A program made the position numbers and the translations under genes. Under the pieces are notes generated by a model that had not been told where the DNA came from, did no database searches, and worked only from the letters and a program-made list of their open reading frames with translations. This document shows positions 33,977 through 42,340 of a stretch of 57,029 bases of DNA, piece after piece (position 1 is the stretch's first letter; each line of letters opens with the position of its first letter). The stretch is from Blastococcus sp. Lineage in GTDB: Bacteria > Actinomycetota > Actinomycetes > Mycobacteriales > Geodermatophilaceae. The stretch covers positions 1 to 57,029 of the forward strand of contig JAOPWJ010000022.1 of the NCBI GenBank assembly GCA_025965715.1, read 5' to 3'.

Positions 33977-35074
33977 TCAGTCCTGCCCGAGCCCGCCGGC
34001 CGAGACCGGGTCGAGCGTGAGGCCGGCGAGGACCCCGTTGAGCAGGCGCAGGTCGTAGATGCCGTCGAGGTCGACCTCGGTCTCCGTGGTCCCGGCCCGG
34101 AAGCCGTCCTCGGCCGACTGCTCGAGTCCCGAGGCGATCGGGTCCCAGGTCGGGGTCAGCTCCTCCCAGGCGCGGTCGAGAACCGCGGCGGGGATGGCAT
34201 CGCTGCCGGCGGCCCGCAGGCCCTCGTTGACGGAGGCCTTGGCCGCGTCGGCGTCGTCCGTGGCGAACTGCACCGCCGCCACGTGACCGCGCAGCAGCGC
34301 GGAAACCGTGTCCGGGTACTTCTCGAGGAACTCGGTCGCCACGATCAGGTGGGTGGTGACGAACGCACCCTCGGGCCACAGGTCGCGCTCGTCGACCAGC
34401 ACCTTCGCGCCCGCCTCGACGACCAGGCGGGAGGCCCACGGCTCGGGCAGCCAGGCGCCGTCGACGTCGCCGGCCCTGAAGAGGTTGAGCGTGTCGGCGT
34501 TGGGCGTCGGCGTGATGGTCACGTCGCCGGTGCCCTCGACGCTGTTCTCCAGCCCCTCGTCGGTCAGCCAGGTACGCAGGGCGACGTCCTGGGTGTTGCC
34601 CAGCTGCGGCGTCGCGAGGGTCGCGCCCTTCAGATCGGCGGAGGTGTCGATCCCCTCCCGCACGACGAGCTGAGCACCGCCGGAAGCGGCGCCGGCGATG
34701 ATGCGGACCGCGTCCCCGTCGCTCTGGCCGTAAGCGTTGATCGTGGGGCTAGGGCCGATGTAGGCCGCGTCCAGCGCACCGGCGAAGAGCGCCTCCACCT
34801 CGTCCGGACCGGCGTTGAACACCTGCGTCGTGAGGGTGGTGTCGCCGAGCTCCTTGTCGAAGAGCCCCTGCTGCACGCCGATGAGGGCGGGGGCGTGGGT
34901 GAGGTTGGCGAAGTAGCCGAGGCGCAACTCGTCGGCCACGCCGCTCCCGGTGCTCGAGTCGGCGGTGCCGCCGTCGGCCGAGCTGTCTCCGCCGCAGGCC
35001 GCGACGGCCAGCACGAGGGGGGCGACGACGAGCGCCGCGAGGGTGCGGCGCAACGGGGGCGCGATCAAACGCAT
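33977..35074 (-). CDS. ABC transporter substrate-binding lipoprotein, SsuA/NrtA-like
   Basis: A 365-residue solute-binding protein. The lipoprotein signal ends in lipobox VAAC (about residue 27), followed by an acidic Ser/Gly linker. The NMT1/SsuA-type core begins LRLGYFANLTHAPALIGVQQGLFDKELG, with GPSPTINAYGQSDG and WLPEPWASRLVVEAG later. Aliphatic sulfonates, taurine or nitrate are all possible cargo, and no sulfonatase or nitrate reductase lies beside it to decide. ATG 35074 has AGGAGG upstream. It is the first gene of the three-gene operon. Confidence 0.92.
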   Translation of the reverse strand: MRLIAPPLRRTLAALVVAPLVLAVAACGGDSSADGGTADSSTGSGVADELRLGYFANLTHAPALIGVQQGLFDKELGDTTLTTQVFNAGPDEVEALFAGALDAAYIGPSPTINAYGQSDGDAVRIIAGAASGGAQLVVREGIDTSADLKGATLATPQLGNTQDVALRTWLTDEGLENSVEGTGDVTITPTPNADTLNLFRAGDVDGAWLPEPWASRLVVEAGAKVLVDERDLWPEGAFVTTHLIVATEFLEKYPDTVSALLRGHVAAVQFATDDADAAKASVNEGLRAAGSDAIPAAVLDRAWEELTPTWDPIASGLEQSAEDGFRAGTTETEVDLDGIYDLRLLNGVLAGLTLDPVSAGGLGQD

Positions 35075-35188
35075 GGGTCCTCCTGACAACTGCGGCCGCG
35101 GTGCGGCCACATGGTTCGCGGGCGGTGCGGCCTCGGCGGAGGACCGCACCGTCTGTGCGTGGCAGAGAGGACGGTAAAGGGCACTATT

Positions 35189-35214
35189 CCTATCGGTTTG
35201 ATCGGTTTACTAGG
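35189..35214 (-). promoter_or_regulatory. Candidate promoter/operator of the sulfonate-type ABC operon
   Basis: About 120 bases before the binding-protein start is an AT-richer patch. On the plus strand it has two head-to-tail copies of ATCGGTTT (35192-35199 and 35201-35208), flanked by CCTA (35189-35192) and TAGG (35211-35214), an 18-base-spaced inverted pair. This looks like a regulator site over a promoter, but no regulator can be named. Confidence 0.4.
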
Positions 35215-35294
35215 TTACAACCATCGAGTGAGTCCTCCGGCGCGCGTCGCAACCTTTTGTGCTGGATCTCGTACGTAGCGTGATCGGCGGAGAC

Positions 35295-35807
35295 TCAGGG
35301 CCGCTGCGGAACCCGGCCCAGGGCAACCAGGAGACGCCGCAGCAGGCCCTCCAGCACCTCGCGTTCCTCCTCCGGAAGGCCCTCGAGCAGCCCCCGCTCG
35401 GTGTCCAGGTGGTCGGGCAGTGCGGCGTCCAGCGCCTCCCGACCGGCCGGCGAGAGGGTCACCACGACCGCCCGGCCGTCCGCCTCGCTGCGTTCCCGCG
35501 TGATGAGCCCCTTCTCCTCCAGTCGGTCCAGCCGCTGGGTGATGGCCCCCGACGTCACCAGCGCCGACCGCATGAGCGCCGTAGGCGTGAGCTGATAGGG
35601 CTTCCCCGCCCGGCGGAGCGCCGCGAGGACGTCGAAGGAGGGGGCATCGAGGCCGTGCCGCGCGAAGGTCGCCCGCTGGGCGAGGTAGACCTCCCGCTGC
35701 AGCTGCGTGATGCGCCCGATGATCCCCATGGGAGAGCAGTCGAGATCGGGCCGCTCGCGCCCCCACTGCTCGAGGATCTGGTCGACCGCGTCCTCCACGA
35801 CGCTCAC
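35295..35807 (-). CDS. MarR-family transcriptional regulator
   Basis: A 170-residue regulator with the MarR winged helix at about 55-130: SFDVLAALRRAGKPYQLTPTALMRSALVTSGAITQRLDRLEEKGLITRERSEADGRAVVVTLSPAGREAL, DNA-binding helix and wing included. GTG 35807 overlaps the stop of the upstream NmrA-like gene (GTGA), so they are co-translated. It may sense a toxic or aromatic ligand and control the pair. A role for the ABC operon promoter downstream is possible but unproven. Confidence 0.92.
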   Translation of the reverse strand: MSVVEDAVDQILEQWGRERPDLDCSPMGIIGRITQLQREVYLAQRATFARHGLDAPSFDVLAALRRAGKPYQLTPTALMRSALVTSGAITQRLDRLEEKGLITRERSEADGRAVVVTLSPAGREALDAALPDHLDTERGLLEGLPEEEREVLEGLLRRLLVALGRVPQRP

Positions 35808-36679
35808 GGTAGTTCGCCCGCCCCGGCAGGCCGGATCGACCGCAGCTCCGCCTCCAGCTGGTCGAGGTGCTCGCCGAAGGTGTGGGCCGGCCGCCCCACC
35901 AGAGCCTCCAGCACCCGGGGACTGCCGGCGAAGCCGTGTGCCCGGTAGTGGTCGAACATCAGCCGGCGGCAGTGGGCGGCATAGTCCGCGACGGGTGGCA
36001 CCGGTCCGCCGGGGGCGGCGTCGACAGCGGTGACCTCCCGACCCAGCCGGGACCCGAGAAGACCGGCGATCCGTCGGGCGGTCAGTGGCTCGGGCCCCGC
36101 CACCTCGAACGTGCCGCCGTCCAGGCCGTCCTCGGTGAGCAGCACGGCGGCGGCCTCCGCCACGTCACGGAGGTCCACCAGCGACTGCGCCCGCTCCAGC
36201 CCCCACGGGCTGCGGAACCGTCCGGTCACCGCGGCGTCCGCCAGGCCGCCGTCCAGGTTGGCGCTGTAGGCGCCGGGCTGGAGCACCCGCCACGCCAGCC
36301 CGCTGCGGTCGAGCGCCTCCTCCACGCGGTCCTTGGCCGCGTGGTGCGGCATCGACCGGGCCTGGGGGCGCAGTACCGAGTGGTAGACCAGCCGCGGCAC
36401 GCCGGCCCGGCGAGCGGCGGCCAGGACCGCCGTCGCGCCGGTCGCCTCCGCCGGGTCGAAGTTCGGCCAGATCAGGTACAGCGCCCGGGCTCCGGCCAGC
36501 AGCGGCTCCACCGCGGCGGGCACGGTGAGATCGGCGGCGACGGCGTCGACGCTCAGCGCGGTGAGGTCCGGGTGCGGCCGGCCGGAGCGCACCACGGCGC
36601 GGACCTGCTCGCCTCGCGACCACAGGGCACGGACGACGGCGGTGCCGGTCGCGCCGCCCGCCGCCGTCACCACGATCAC
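35804..36679 (-). CDS. NAD(P)-binding NmrA/SDR-a family protein
   Basis: A 291-residue atypical short-chain dehydrogenase. The Rossmann motif is at the N-terminus (VTAAGGATGTAVVRALWSRG, a GxxGxxG variant), with VAADLTVP, LIWPNF, VYHSVLRP and a late FEVAGPEPLTARRIAGLLGS. No YxxxK catalytic pair is in the usual place, as in NmrA-like redox sensors and some quinone reductases. GTG 36679 follows a GAGG-containing leader. It is the first gene of a two-gene unit with MarR. Confidence 0.88.
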   Translation of the reverse strand: MIVVTAAGGATGTAVVRALWSRGEQVRAVVRSGRPHPDLTALSVDAVAADLTVPAAVEPLLAGARALYLIWPNFDPAEATGATAVLAAARRAGVPRLVYHSVLRPQARSMPHHAAKDRVEEALDRSGLAWRVLQPGAYSANLDGGLADAAVTGRFRSPWGLERAQSLVDLRDVAEAAAVLLTEDGLDGGTFEVAGPEPLTARRIAGLLGSRLGREVTAVDAAPGGPVPPVADYAAHCRRLMFDHYRAHGFAGSPRVLEALVGRPAHTFGEHLDQLEAELRSIRPAGAGELP

Positions 36680-36754
36680 CCCGGTACCTCAGCAGTGAGC
36701 TATCGGGGCGTCAAGCGGCCGCCCGGCAGGTCGGCGGATCGGGCTGGTCCGCGC

Positions 36755-37810
36755 TCAGCGCAGGCGCGTGCTGAGCCTGACCGTGAGACCCGCCGCGCCC
36801 GGCACCACGTCGACGTGGTCCCAGAGCTTGCGCGCCAGCCACAGGCCCATGCCGCCGCGGCCCAGGTCGGGCCCGTGCGCGGGGGCGAATCCGGAGAAGG
36901 GATCGGAGTACGTCGTCCCCCGGTCGGTGATCGCGCAGACCAGCTGGTCGCCGTCGGTCCACACCCGGGCCGACACCGGCCGCACCCCGTGCCGGAAGGC
37001 GTTGGAAGCGATCTCGGCGGCCGCGAAATGGAGGTCCTCCCGCAGTTCGCGGTCCGGCACCCGTGCGGCGATGACCGCGGCGAGCTGGCGGCGCAGGCTG
37101 GCCAGCGAGGGAGCGTCGTCCACGGAGAAGACGGGCGCACCGTCCTCGGCCGGCTCCCTCGGCAACGGCAGGGAGGGCACGTAGGTGCCCGGATCCTGGA
37201 AGGCGGTACTGGCCGACCAGCCCAGGACGGTCACGAGGTTCGGGTGGGTCTTGGCGGCGCTGTCGATGACCTGGGCGGAGAGCCGGCGGCGGTCGTAGAG
37301 GCACAGGGCGGCGACCGGCTCGGCAGCCATGAGGCGGTTGAAGACGGACTCGAAGCGCTGGCCCTCACGCCAGTCGGCCGGACGGGGACCGAAGTCGATT
37401 CCGGCCAGCACGCGCAGCCGGCCGGACCCGTTGGCCAGGGCCCGCTCGAGGTACCGCCGGCTCAGCCCCAGGGCGTCGGGCGCCCGGGCACCGAGCAGGC
37501 TGATCCCCGGGTCGTTGACCACGTTGCTGGCGCGCTCACCGAGGGCGGCACAGATGGTCTCGACGATCCCCGCCGGACAGCTCAGTGCCACCAGATCACC
37601 GGCCGCCAGGCCGGCATCGAGGAAGGGCAGCGCGACGGCGATCAGTTCCGCATCGGACCCCACGACAGCGGCCCCGTGCCGATGATCGGCGGACGAGGGA
37701 CGGGCTGTCCGGGGCGCAGCCGCGGTGGCCGACGTCGGACTCTCCTTGCCGGCTCCGTCCACCAGCCCCTCGAGTTGTGCGGGGCCGGTGATCTCCGGCC
37801 GACTGAACAT
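36755..37810 (-). CDS. MEDS domain plus HATPase anti-sigma-type regulatory protein
   Basis: A 351-residue protein. An N-terminal MEDS (methanogen/methylotroph DcmR sensory) domain at about 45-200 contains HGAAVVGSDAELIAVALPFLDAGLAAGDLV and ALCLYDRRRLSAQVI. A GHKL ATPase domain at about 225-350 has the N-box FAAAEIASNAFRHG and G-boxes ITDRGTTYSDPF and GRGGMGLWLARKLWD. It lacks a phospho-acceptor His domain, so it is probably an RsbW/RsbA-like serine kinase or anti-sigma switch. No sigma factor or antagonist is adjacent. Confidence 0.9.
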   Translation of the reverse strand: MFSRPEITGPAQLEGLVDGAGKESPTSATAAAPRTARPSSADHRHGAAVVGSDAELIAVALPFLDAGLAAGDLVALSCPAGIVETICAALGERASNVVNDPGISLLGARAPDALGLSRRYLERALANGSGRLRVLAGIDFGPRPADWREGQRFESVFNRLMAAEPVAALCLYDRRRLSAQVIDSAAKTHPNLVTVLGWSASTAFQDPGTYVPSLPLPREPAEDGAPVFSVDDAPSLASLRRQLAAVIAARVPDRELREDLHFAAAEIASNAFRHGVRPVSARVWTDGDQLVCAITDRGTTYSDPFSGFAPAHGPDLGRGGMGLWLARKLWDHVDVVPGAAGLTVRLSTRLR

Positions 37811-37875
37811 TCATTCTGAGACATGGAGCTTGACGGACCGTCACCGGGGGCGGTGCGAGGCGCCGTCCGCGCGTG

Positions 37876-38598
37876 TCACGTCGCCTGGGTCGGCTCCCCG
37901 AGGCGCCCGGCGCAGGACGCTGAGCCGAGCCAGGCGTGCGGCGCGCCCTGGTAAGACCATCCCAGGCGAGGCCGTTGACCGCTCGTCCACAGCGCCGGCA
38001 CCCGCTTGTCGCCGGCCCGCGAACCGAGCAGGGAGAACGCGTTCCGCGCCTTCAGCACGCCCGGGTCGGACACCAGCACGGCCAGGCCCTCCGCGATGGT
38101 CAGCGGCGAACGGCCGCCGCCCAGCAGCTGGGGGAGGACCTCGGCCGGCGCCTGCCCGAGGGTGTCCGCGCCGGTGTCGACGTCGAGGAGCAGATACGGG
38201 GCGGTCGGCACCTCCAGGCCCGGCAGCGGCCGGAACCGCCCGACGTCGTCGTCGTCCATCGTGGTGAAACCGGCCCCGCCGACCGTGTGGACGCCCGCGA
38301 GGACGTCGGAAACGGCGACGTCGGGGACCACGACGACGAACGGGATGCCGGCGGTGCCGTCGACGGGTGGCGGAAGCAGGTCGCGCAACGGCTCGAGGAA
38401 CGCCCGAAAGCAGGTGTCGGGCAGATCCAGGTGCGCCGGCAGACCGGCCAGGGTGAGCGCGTCGACCTGCCGGTCGAATTCGAGCTCCGCCTCCGTGGGG
38501 GTGGTCAGTGGCCACCCGGTCAGTGGCAACCCGGTCAGTGGCAACCCGGTCACGGGCAGACCGGACATGGGCAGACCGGACATGGGCAAGGCGGACAT
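37876..38598 (-). CDS. DUF5701-like hypothetical protein with N-terminal pentapeptide repeat
   Basis: A 240-residue soluble protein of unknown function. The body contains FDRQVDALTLAGLP, FVVVVPDVAVSDVLAGV, YLLLDVDTGADTLG, RSPLTIAEGLAVLVSDPGVLKA and RVPALWTSGQRPRLGWSY, which I associate with DUF5701. The first about 33 residues are a repeat of the type (M/V/L)(S/T)GLP, coded by the tandem repeat at 38506-38595. ATG 38598 is chosen because GAGAGGGG lies just upstream; a GTG at 38667 would add 23 residues. It overlaps nothing and follows the aldolase-like gene on the same strand. Confidence 0.75.
   Translation of the reverse strand: MSALPMSGLPMSGLPVTGLPLTGLPLTGWPLTTPTEAELEFDRQVDALTLAGLPAHLDLPDTCFRAFLEPLRDLLPPPVDGTAGIPFVVVVPDVAVSDVLAGVHTVGGAGFTTMDDDDVGRFRPLPGLEVPTAPYLLLDVDTGADTLGQAPAEVLPQLLGGGRSPLTIAEGLAVLVSDPGVLKARNAFSLLGSRAGDKRVPALWTSGQRPRLGWSYQGAPHAWLGSASCAGRLGEPTQAT
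38506..38595 (-). repeat. Six tandem 15-bp units inside the DUF5701 gene start
   Basis: Plus-strand units begin at 38506, 38521, 38536, 38551, 38566 and 38581. Units 2 and 3 are identical (CAGTGGCAACCCGGT); units 4 to 6 form a second subtype (CAYGGGCARRSCGGA). Each codes one pentapeptide on the minus strand, so copy number can vary without frameshift. Confidence 0.9.
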
Positions 38599-38667
38599 CG
38601 GACCCCTCTCGTCCGGACGCCCCCCAGCCCGGAGGGCGAGGGGTGTCGGGGAACGATCAGCGGCCAC

Positions 38668-39912
38668 TCACGAGTCCCCCGGCCGCCGGCCAGCCAGCTT
38701 ATCCAGATCGGCGCGGTCCGGGCCCCCTTCCGACCGAACTTCTGCCAGATCCAGGGCGCCGCAGTCCAGGCCGCGCAGTACCAGCACGGCCAGGGCGCGA
38801 GCGGTCGCCGGCTCGTCCAGCACCCCTCCCGCCCTCCGGTCCAGGTACACCGCCAAGCGTTCGGCAGCGGCCGGGAGCGCGGCCCGGAAGAACGCGTAGG
38901 TGGCGGTGTAGCGGGTGACCAGCTGTGCCGGGTGCAGGTCCCAGCCCTGGTAGAAGCCGTGCTCCAGCGCCCGGCGGACCAGCGCGGCGTGCAACCGCCA
39001 CGCGGCCCTCACCTGGTCGCGCGGGCCGACGGGGAGCACGTTGGTGGAGCCGTCGACCGCATGTGCCCCGGTGCCGGCCACCGCCACCTGCATGACGTGC
39101 TTGGCGAAGTCGGCGGCCGGGTGGTCCGAGGACTGCTGCGCCGCCGCGATGCCGAGTGAAGCGCTGTAGTCGTACGTGCCGTAGTGCAGGCCGATCAGGC
39201 GGTGACCGGCGGCATGCACCATCCGGGCCGCCGTGGCAGCGCCGTCCGGGCCCAGCACCGACTGCGGCGTCTCGATCTGCAGCTCCAGGTCGAGCCGGAC
39301 GCCGTGGGCGTGCTCCAGGGCCTCGAGCACGGGCAGGAAGGCGCGCACCTGCTCGACGTCGGTCACCTTGGGCAACGTGACGACCGATCGCAGCGGCAGG
39401 GACGCGTCCGCCGCGGCCTGGCACTCCCCCAGGCAGGCCAGGAAGAGGTCGAGGCTGCGGACGGCGCGGTGGCGGGTCGGCGCCTCGAGCGACTTGACCC
39501 GGATCCCGAAGGACGGCGGCACCCTGCCGACGGCCGGGTCGGCGGTCAGGGCCCGCGCCGCCCGCAGGACGTCGTCGTCCTCGGCGTCCGCCGTACCGCG
39601 GTAGCCGTCTTCCGCGTCGACCCGCAGGTCCTCGATCGGCTCCGTCGCGAGCTTGGCCCGTACCCGCGGCAGAACCTGCTCGAGGAGCGCGGGGGCGAGC
39701 CCGAGATCGGGCAGCCCGTGCTCGTCGAGGGCGGCCAGGGCGGCCGTTCCCCACCCCGCGGCCAGCCCCGGCACGACGGCGTCGGCGGGCACGTAGCAGG
39801 TGTGCACCGGCTGCCGATCCGGCCGGTCGCCGGGAAAGGCGGCCAGCCGGGCGGCGTCGACCGGGGCCAGACGGCGGTCGAGCTCGGCGTAGACGCCCTG
39901 GTCAAGCCGCAT
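38668..39912 (-). CDS. DUF6986 HpcH/HpaI-type aldolase-like protein
   Basis: A 414-residue PEP/pyruvate-domain (citrate lyase beta/HpcH-like) TIM barrel. Visible blocks: DLRVDAEDGYRG (acidic metal-site region), LPKVTDVEQVRAFL, LDLELQIETPQSVLG, GHRLIGLHYGTYDYSASLGI and HGFYQGWDLHPAQLVTRY. It abuts malate synthase (its ATG overlaps the malate synthase stop) and faces the urate genes, as I recall for this family in other actinobacteria. A lyase step on a ureide-derived or glyoxylate-condensing compound is plausible; the reaction is not established. Confidence 0.85.
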   Translation of the reverse strand: MRLDQGVYAELDRRLAPVDAARLAAFPGDRPDRQPVHTCYVPADAVVPGLAAGWGTAALAALDEHGLPDLGLAPALLEQVLPRVRAKLATEPIEDLRVDAEDGYRGTADAEDDDVLRAARALTADPAVGRVPPSFGIRVKSLEAPTRHRAVRSLDLFLACLGECQAAADASLPLRSVVTLPKVTDVEQVRAFLPVLEALEHAHGVRLDLELQIETPQSVLGPDGAATAARMVHAAGHRLIGLHYGTYDYSASLGIAAAQQSSDHPAADFAKHVMQVAVAGTGAHAVDGSTNVLPVGPRDQVRAAWRLHAALVRRALEHGFYQGWDLHPAQLVTRYTATYAFFRAALPAAAERLAVYLDRRAGGVLDEPATARALAVLVLRGLDCGALDLAEVRSEGGPDRADLDKLAGRRPGDS

Positions 39913-41483
39913 CAGTCGATGAGCTCGTACGCCGGCAGGGTCAGGAAGTCGGGGAACTCCTCGGCCAGGGCCACCTGCTCGAGCAGCCGGCGGGCGTCAT
40001 CGAGGTTCTCCAGCTGGCCGATCCCCTCCACCTCCTCCGCGACCACGCGGCGGACCAGCTCCTCGGTCACCGTCTCCCCCGTGTCCAGTTCCACCCCCGC
40101 GTGCACCCACTGCCAGATCTGCGAGCGGCTGATCTCGGCGGTGGCGGCATCCTCCATGAGGCCGTGGATGCCGACCGCGCCGTTGCCGGCCAGCCAGGCG
40201 GCCAGGTACCGCAGGGCGACCTCGACGTTGCCCCGCAACCCGGCCATGGTCCGGTCACCGGGGACGCCGGCCACGTCCAGCAGTTGCTCCGGCGCGACGC
40301 GCACGTCCTCGCGCCGGCGGTCCAGCTGGTTGGGCCGGTCGCCGAGGACGCCGTCGAAGACCTCTCGGCAGAGCGGCACCAGGTCGGGGTGGGCCACCCA
40401 GGAGCCGTCGAAGCCGTCGCCGGCCTCGCGGGCCTTGTCCTCGCGGACCTTGGTCAGCGCGCGCTCGTTGGCCTCGGGGTCGCGGCGGCTCGGGATGGCG
40501 GCGGCCATCCCGCCGATCGCCATCGCGCCCCGGCGGTGGCAGACGCTGACCAGCTGCTCGGTGTAGGCGCGCATCATCGGCGCGGTCATCGTCACCGCGC
40601 CCCGGTCGGGCAGCACGAAGTCCGGTCCGGCGTCCCGGAAGACCTTGATCACGCTGAACAGGTAGTCCCACCGGCCGGCGTTGAGCCCGGTGGCATGGCT
40701 GCCGAGCGCGTGCAGCATCTCCTCCATCTCGAAGGCGGCCGGGATCGTCTCGATCAGCATGGTCGCCCGGATCGAGCCCGCCGGGAGGTCGAGCACCTGC
40801 TCGGCGTGGTCGAACACCAGCGCCCACAGCCGCGCCTCCAGGGCGCCTTCCATCTTGGGCAGGTAGAAGTACGGCCCGCTGCCGCGGTCGAGCTGCTCGC
40901 GGGCGTTGTGGAACAGGTACAGGCCGGCGTCGACCAGCGCGCCGACCGTCGGCTCCCCGTCGACCAGCAGGTGGCGTTCGGGCAGGTGCCAGCCGCGGGG
41001 ACGCGGCACGATCGTCGGCAGGTCGCCGTCCTCCCGTAGCCGGTACTCCCGTCCGTCCGGGGCGGTGTGCGCGAGGGTCCGGCGGACGGCGTCCCGCAGC
41101 ACCACCTGCCCGCCGACGACGTTGCGCCAGTGCGGGGTGTTGGCGTCCTCCAGGTCGGCCAGCCAGACGTTGGCGCCGCAGTTGAGCGCGTTGATGGCCA
41201 TCTTCGGCTCGGTGGGGCCGGTGATCTCCACCCGGCGGTCGACCAGACCCCGCGGCGGCGGCGGCACCCGCCACTGGCCGGCACGGACGTGGGCGGTCGC
41301 CTCGCGGAAGTCGATCCGGCGGGCGGTGGCGATCTCGGCCCGCCGGGCGGCCCGGGCGGCCAGCAAGGCGTCGCGGTGCGTGCCGAAGCGGGCCTGCAGA
41401 TCGGCGAGGAAAGCCAGCGCCTCCGGCGTCAGGACCTCCTCGCCCCGCTCGACCGGCGGTCCCTCCACGCGGACGTCCACCAT
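39912..41483 (-). CDS. aceB: Malate synthase A
   Basis: A 523-residue malate synthase A (usual length about 530) condensing glyoxylate with acetyl-CoA. Conserved blocks: INALNCGANVWLADLEDANTP, GPYFYLPKMEG, ATMLIETIPAAFEMEEMLHAL, LNAGRWDYLFSVIKVF, VTMTAPMMRAYTEQLV, RRGAMAIGGMAAAIPSR and SRSQIWQWVHAGVELDTGETV. ATG 41483 has GAGGAGAGG upstream. No isocitrate lyase is adjacent; instead it diverges from urate-degradation genes 45 bases away, suggesting that it consumes glyoxylate made from allantoin. Confidence 0.95.
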   Translation of the reverse strand: MVDVRVEGPPVERGEEVLTPEALAFLADLQARFGTHRDALLAARAARRAEIATARRIDFREATAHVRAGQWRVPPPPRGLVDRRVEITGPTEPKMAINALNCGANVWLADLEDANTPHWRNVVGGQVVLRDAVRRTLAHTAPDGREYRLREDGDLPTIVPRPRGWHLPERHLLVDGEPTVGALVDAGLYLFHNAREQLDRGSGPYFYLPKMEGALEARLWALVFDHAEQVLDLPAGSIRATMLIETIPAAFEMEEMLHALGSHATGLNAGRWDYLFSVIKVFRDAGPDFVLPDRGAVTMTAPMMRAYTEQLVSVCHRRGAMAIGGMAAAIPSRRDPEANERALTKVREDKAREAGDGFDGSWVAHPDLVPLCREVFDGVLGDRPNQLDRRREDVRVAPEQLLDVAGVPGDRTMAGLRGNVEVALRYLAAWLAGNGAVGIHGLMEDAATAEISRSQIWQWVHAGVELDTGETVTEELVRRVVAEEVEGIGQLENLDDARRLLEQVALAEEFPDFLTLPAYELID

Positions 41484-41528
41484 TCGCCGCACCTCTCCTC
41501 GACCGGGCCGGGCTGGCATCCTCTCACC

Positions 41529-42026
41529 GTGGCCGCCCTCGACGACTTCAACGACGAGCCCGCCGAGCAGGCCGTCCGGGCGCTGCGGGCGTGCAACGCC
41601 GCCACTCGCTTCGCGGCGGAGGTGGTGGCCGGCCGCCCCTACCGGGACGCCGAGACGCTCGTCGCCCGCGCCGAGGAGGTGGCCCGCGGGCTGCCCTGGA
41701 GCGAGGTCGCCATCGCGCTGGCGGCCCATCCGCGGATCGGCGACCGCGTGGCGGGCTCCACCGCAGCGGCGGCCGCGTCCCGCCGGGAGCAGCGCTCGAT
41801 GTCGGAGGCCGACGACGCCGCCCGGGCCGCTCTCGCCGAGGGCAACCGCGAGTACGAGGAGCGCTTCGACCACGTGTTCCTGATCCGTGCGTCCGGGCGG
41901 TCAGCGGAGGAGATGCTCGCCGAGCTGCGACGACGGCTGACCAATGACGAGCAGGCGGAGCGCAGCGAGGTGACCGAGCAACTGGCGCAGATCACCGGGC
42001 TGCGGGTGAGAGCTCTCGTGTCATGA
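41529..42026 (+). CDS. uraD: 2-oxo-4-hydroxy-4-carboxy-5-ureidoimidazoline (OHCU) decarboxylase
   Basis: A 165-residue helical enzyme for the third step of urate to (S)-allantoin conversion. The catalytic His67 is in AAHPRIGD, and the SxxEQ motif (Ser84-Gln88) and FLIRASGRSAEEMLAELRRRL are present. GTG 41529 has no clear ribosome site, so a leaderless start is possible given the 45-base divergent gap to malate synthase. Its stop overlaps the uraH start (ATGA). Confidence 0.93.
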   Translation: MAALDDFNDEPAEQAVRALRACNAATRFAAEVVAGRPYRDAETLVARAEEVARGLPWSEVAIALAAHPRIGDRVAGSTAAAAASRREQRSMSEADDAARAALAEGNREYEERFDHVFLIRASGRSAEEMLAELRRRLTNDEQAERSEVTEQLAQITGLRVRALVS

Positions 42027-42340
42027 GCATCTCGACGCACGTCCTGGACGCCGTCCTGGGGCGGCCCGCCGCAGGGATGACCGTTCGCCTGTTCGCCGGG
42101 GACGCGCTGCTGGCCGAAGGGGTGACCGACGGCGACGGCCGGTGCCGGCTGGCGGAGGGAGCGACCGTAATCGGAATCCACCGCCTCGCCTTCGCGACCG
42201 GTCCGTGGTTCACCGAGCAGGGCCGGGGAACGTTCTATCCAGAGGTCGTGCTGACGTTCGCGGTCCTCGAGCCCGGCGACCACCACCACGTCCCGCTGCT
42301 GCTGAGCCCCTACGCCTACTCGACGTACCGCGGCTCCTGA
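42023..42340 (+). CDS. uraH: 5-hydroxyisourate hydrolase (transthyretin-like)
   Basis: A 105-residue transthyretin-fold enzyme for the second step of urate breakdown. Signatures: N-terminal STHVLDAVLGRPA with the active His6, YPEVVLTFAV, HHHVPLLLSPYAYSTYRGS with the terminal YRGS tetrapeptide. No signal peptide, so cytosolic. ATG overlaps the uraD stop. A hairpin begins immediately after the TGA, before the urate oxidase gene. Confidence 0.95.
   Translation: MSISTHVLDAVLGRPAAGMTVRLFAGDALLAEGVTDGDGRCRLAEGATVIGIHRLAFATGPWFTEQGRGTFYPEVVLTFAVLEPGDHHHVPLLLSPYAYSTYRGS

Noticed and set aside
38506-38598. LPxTG-like motifs as sortase signals
   Set aside because: They are at the N-terminus, repeated, and not followed by a hydrophobic segment and basic tail, and no signal peptide is present.
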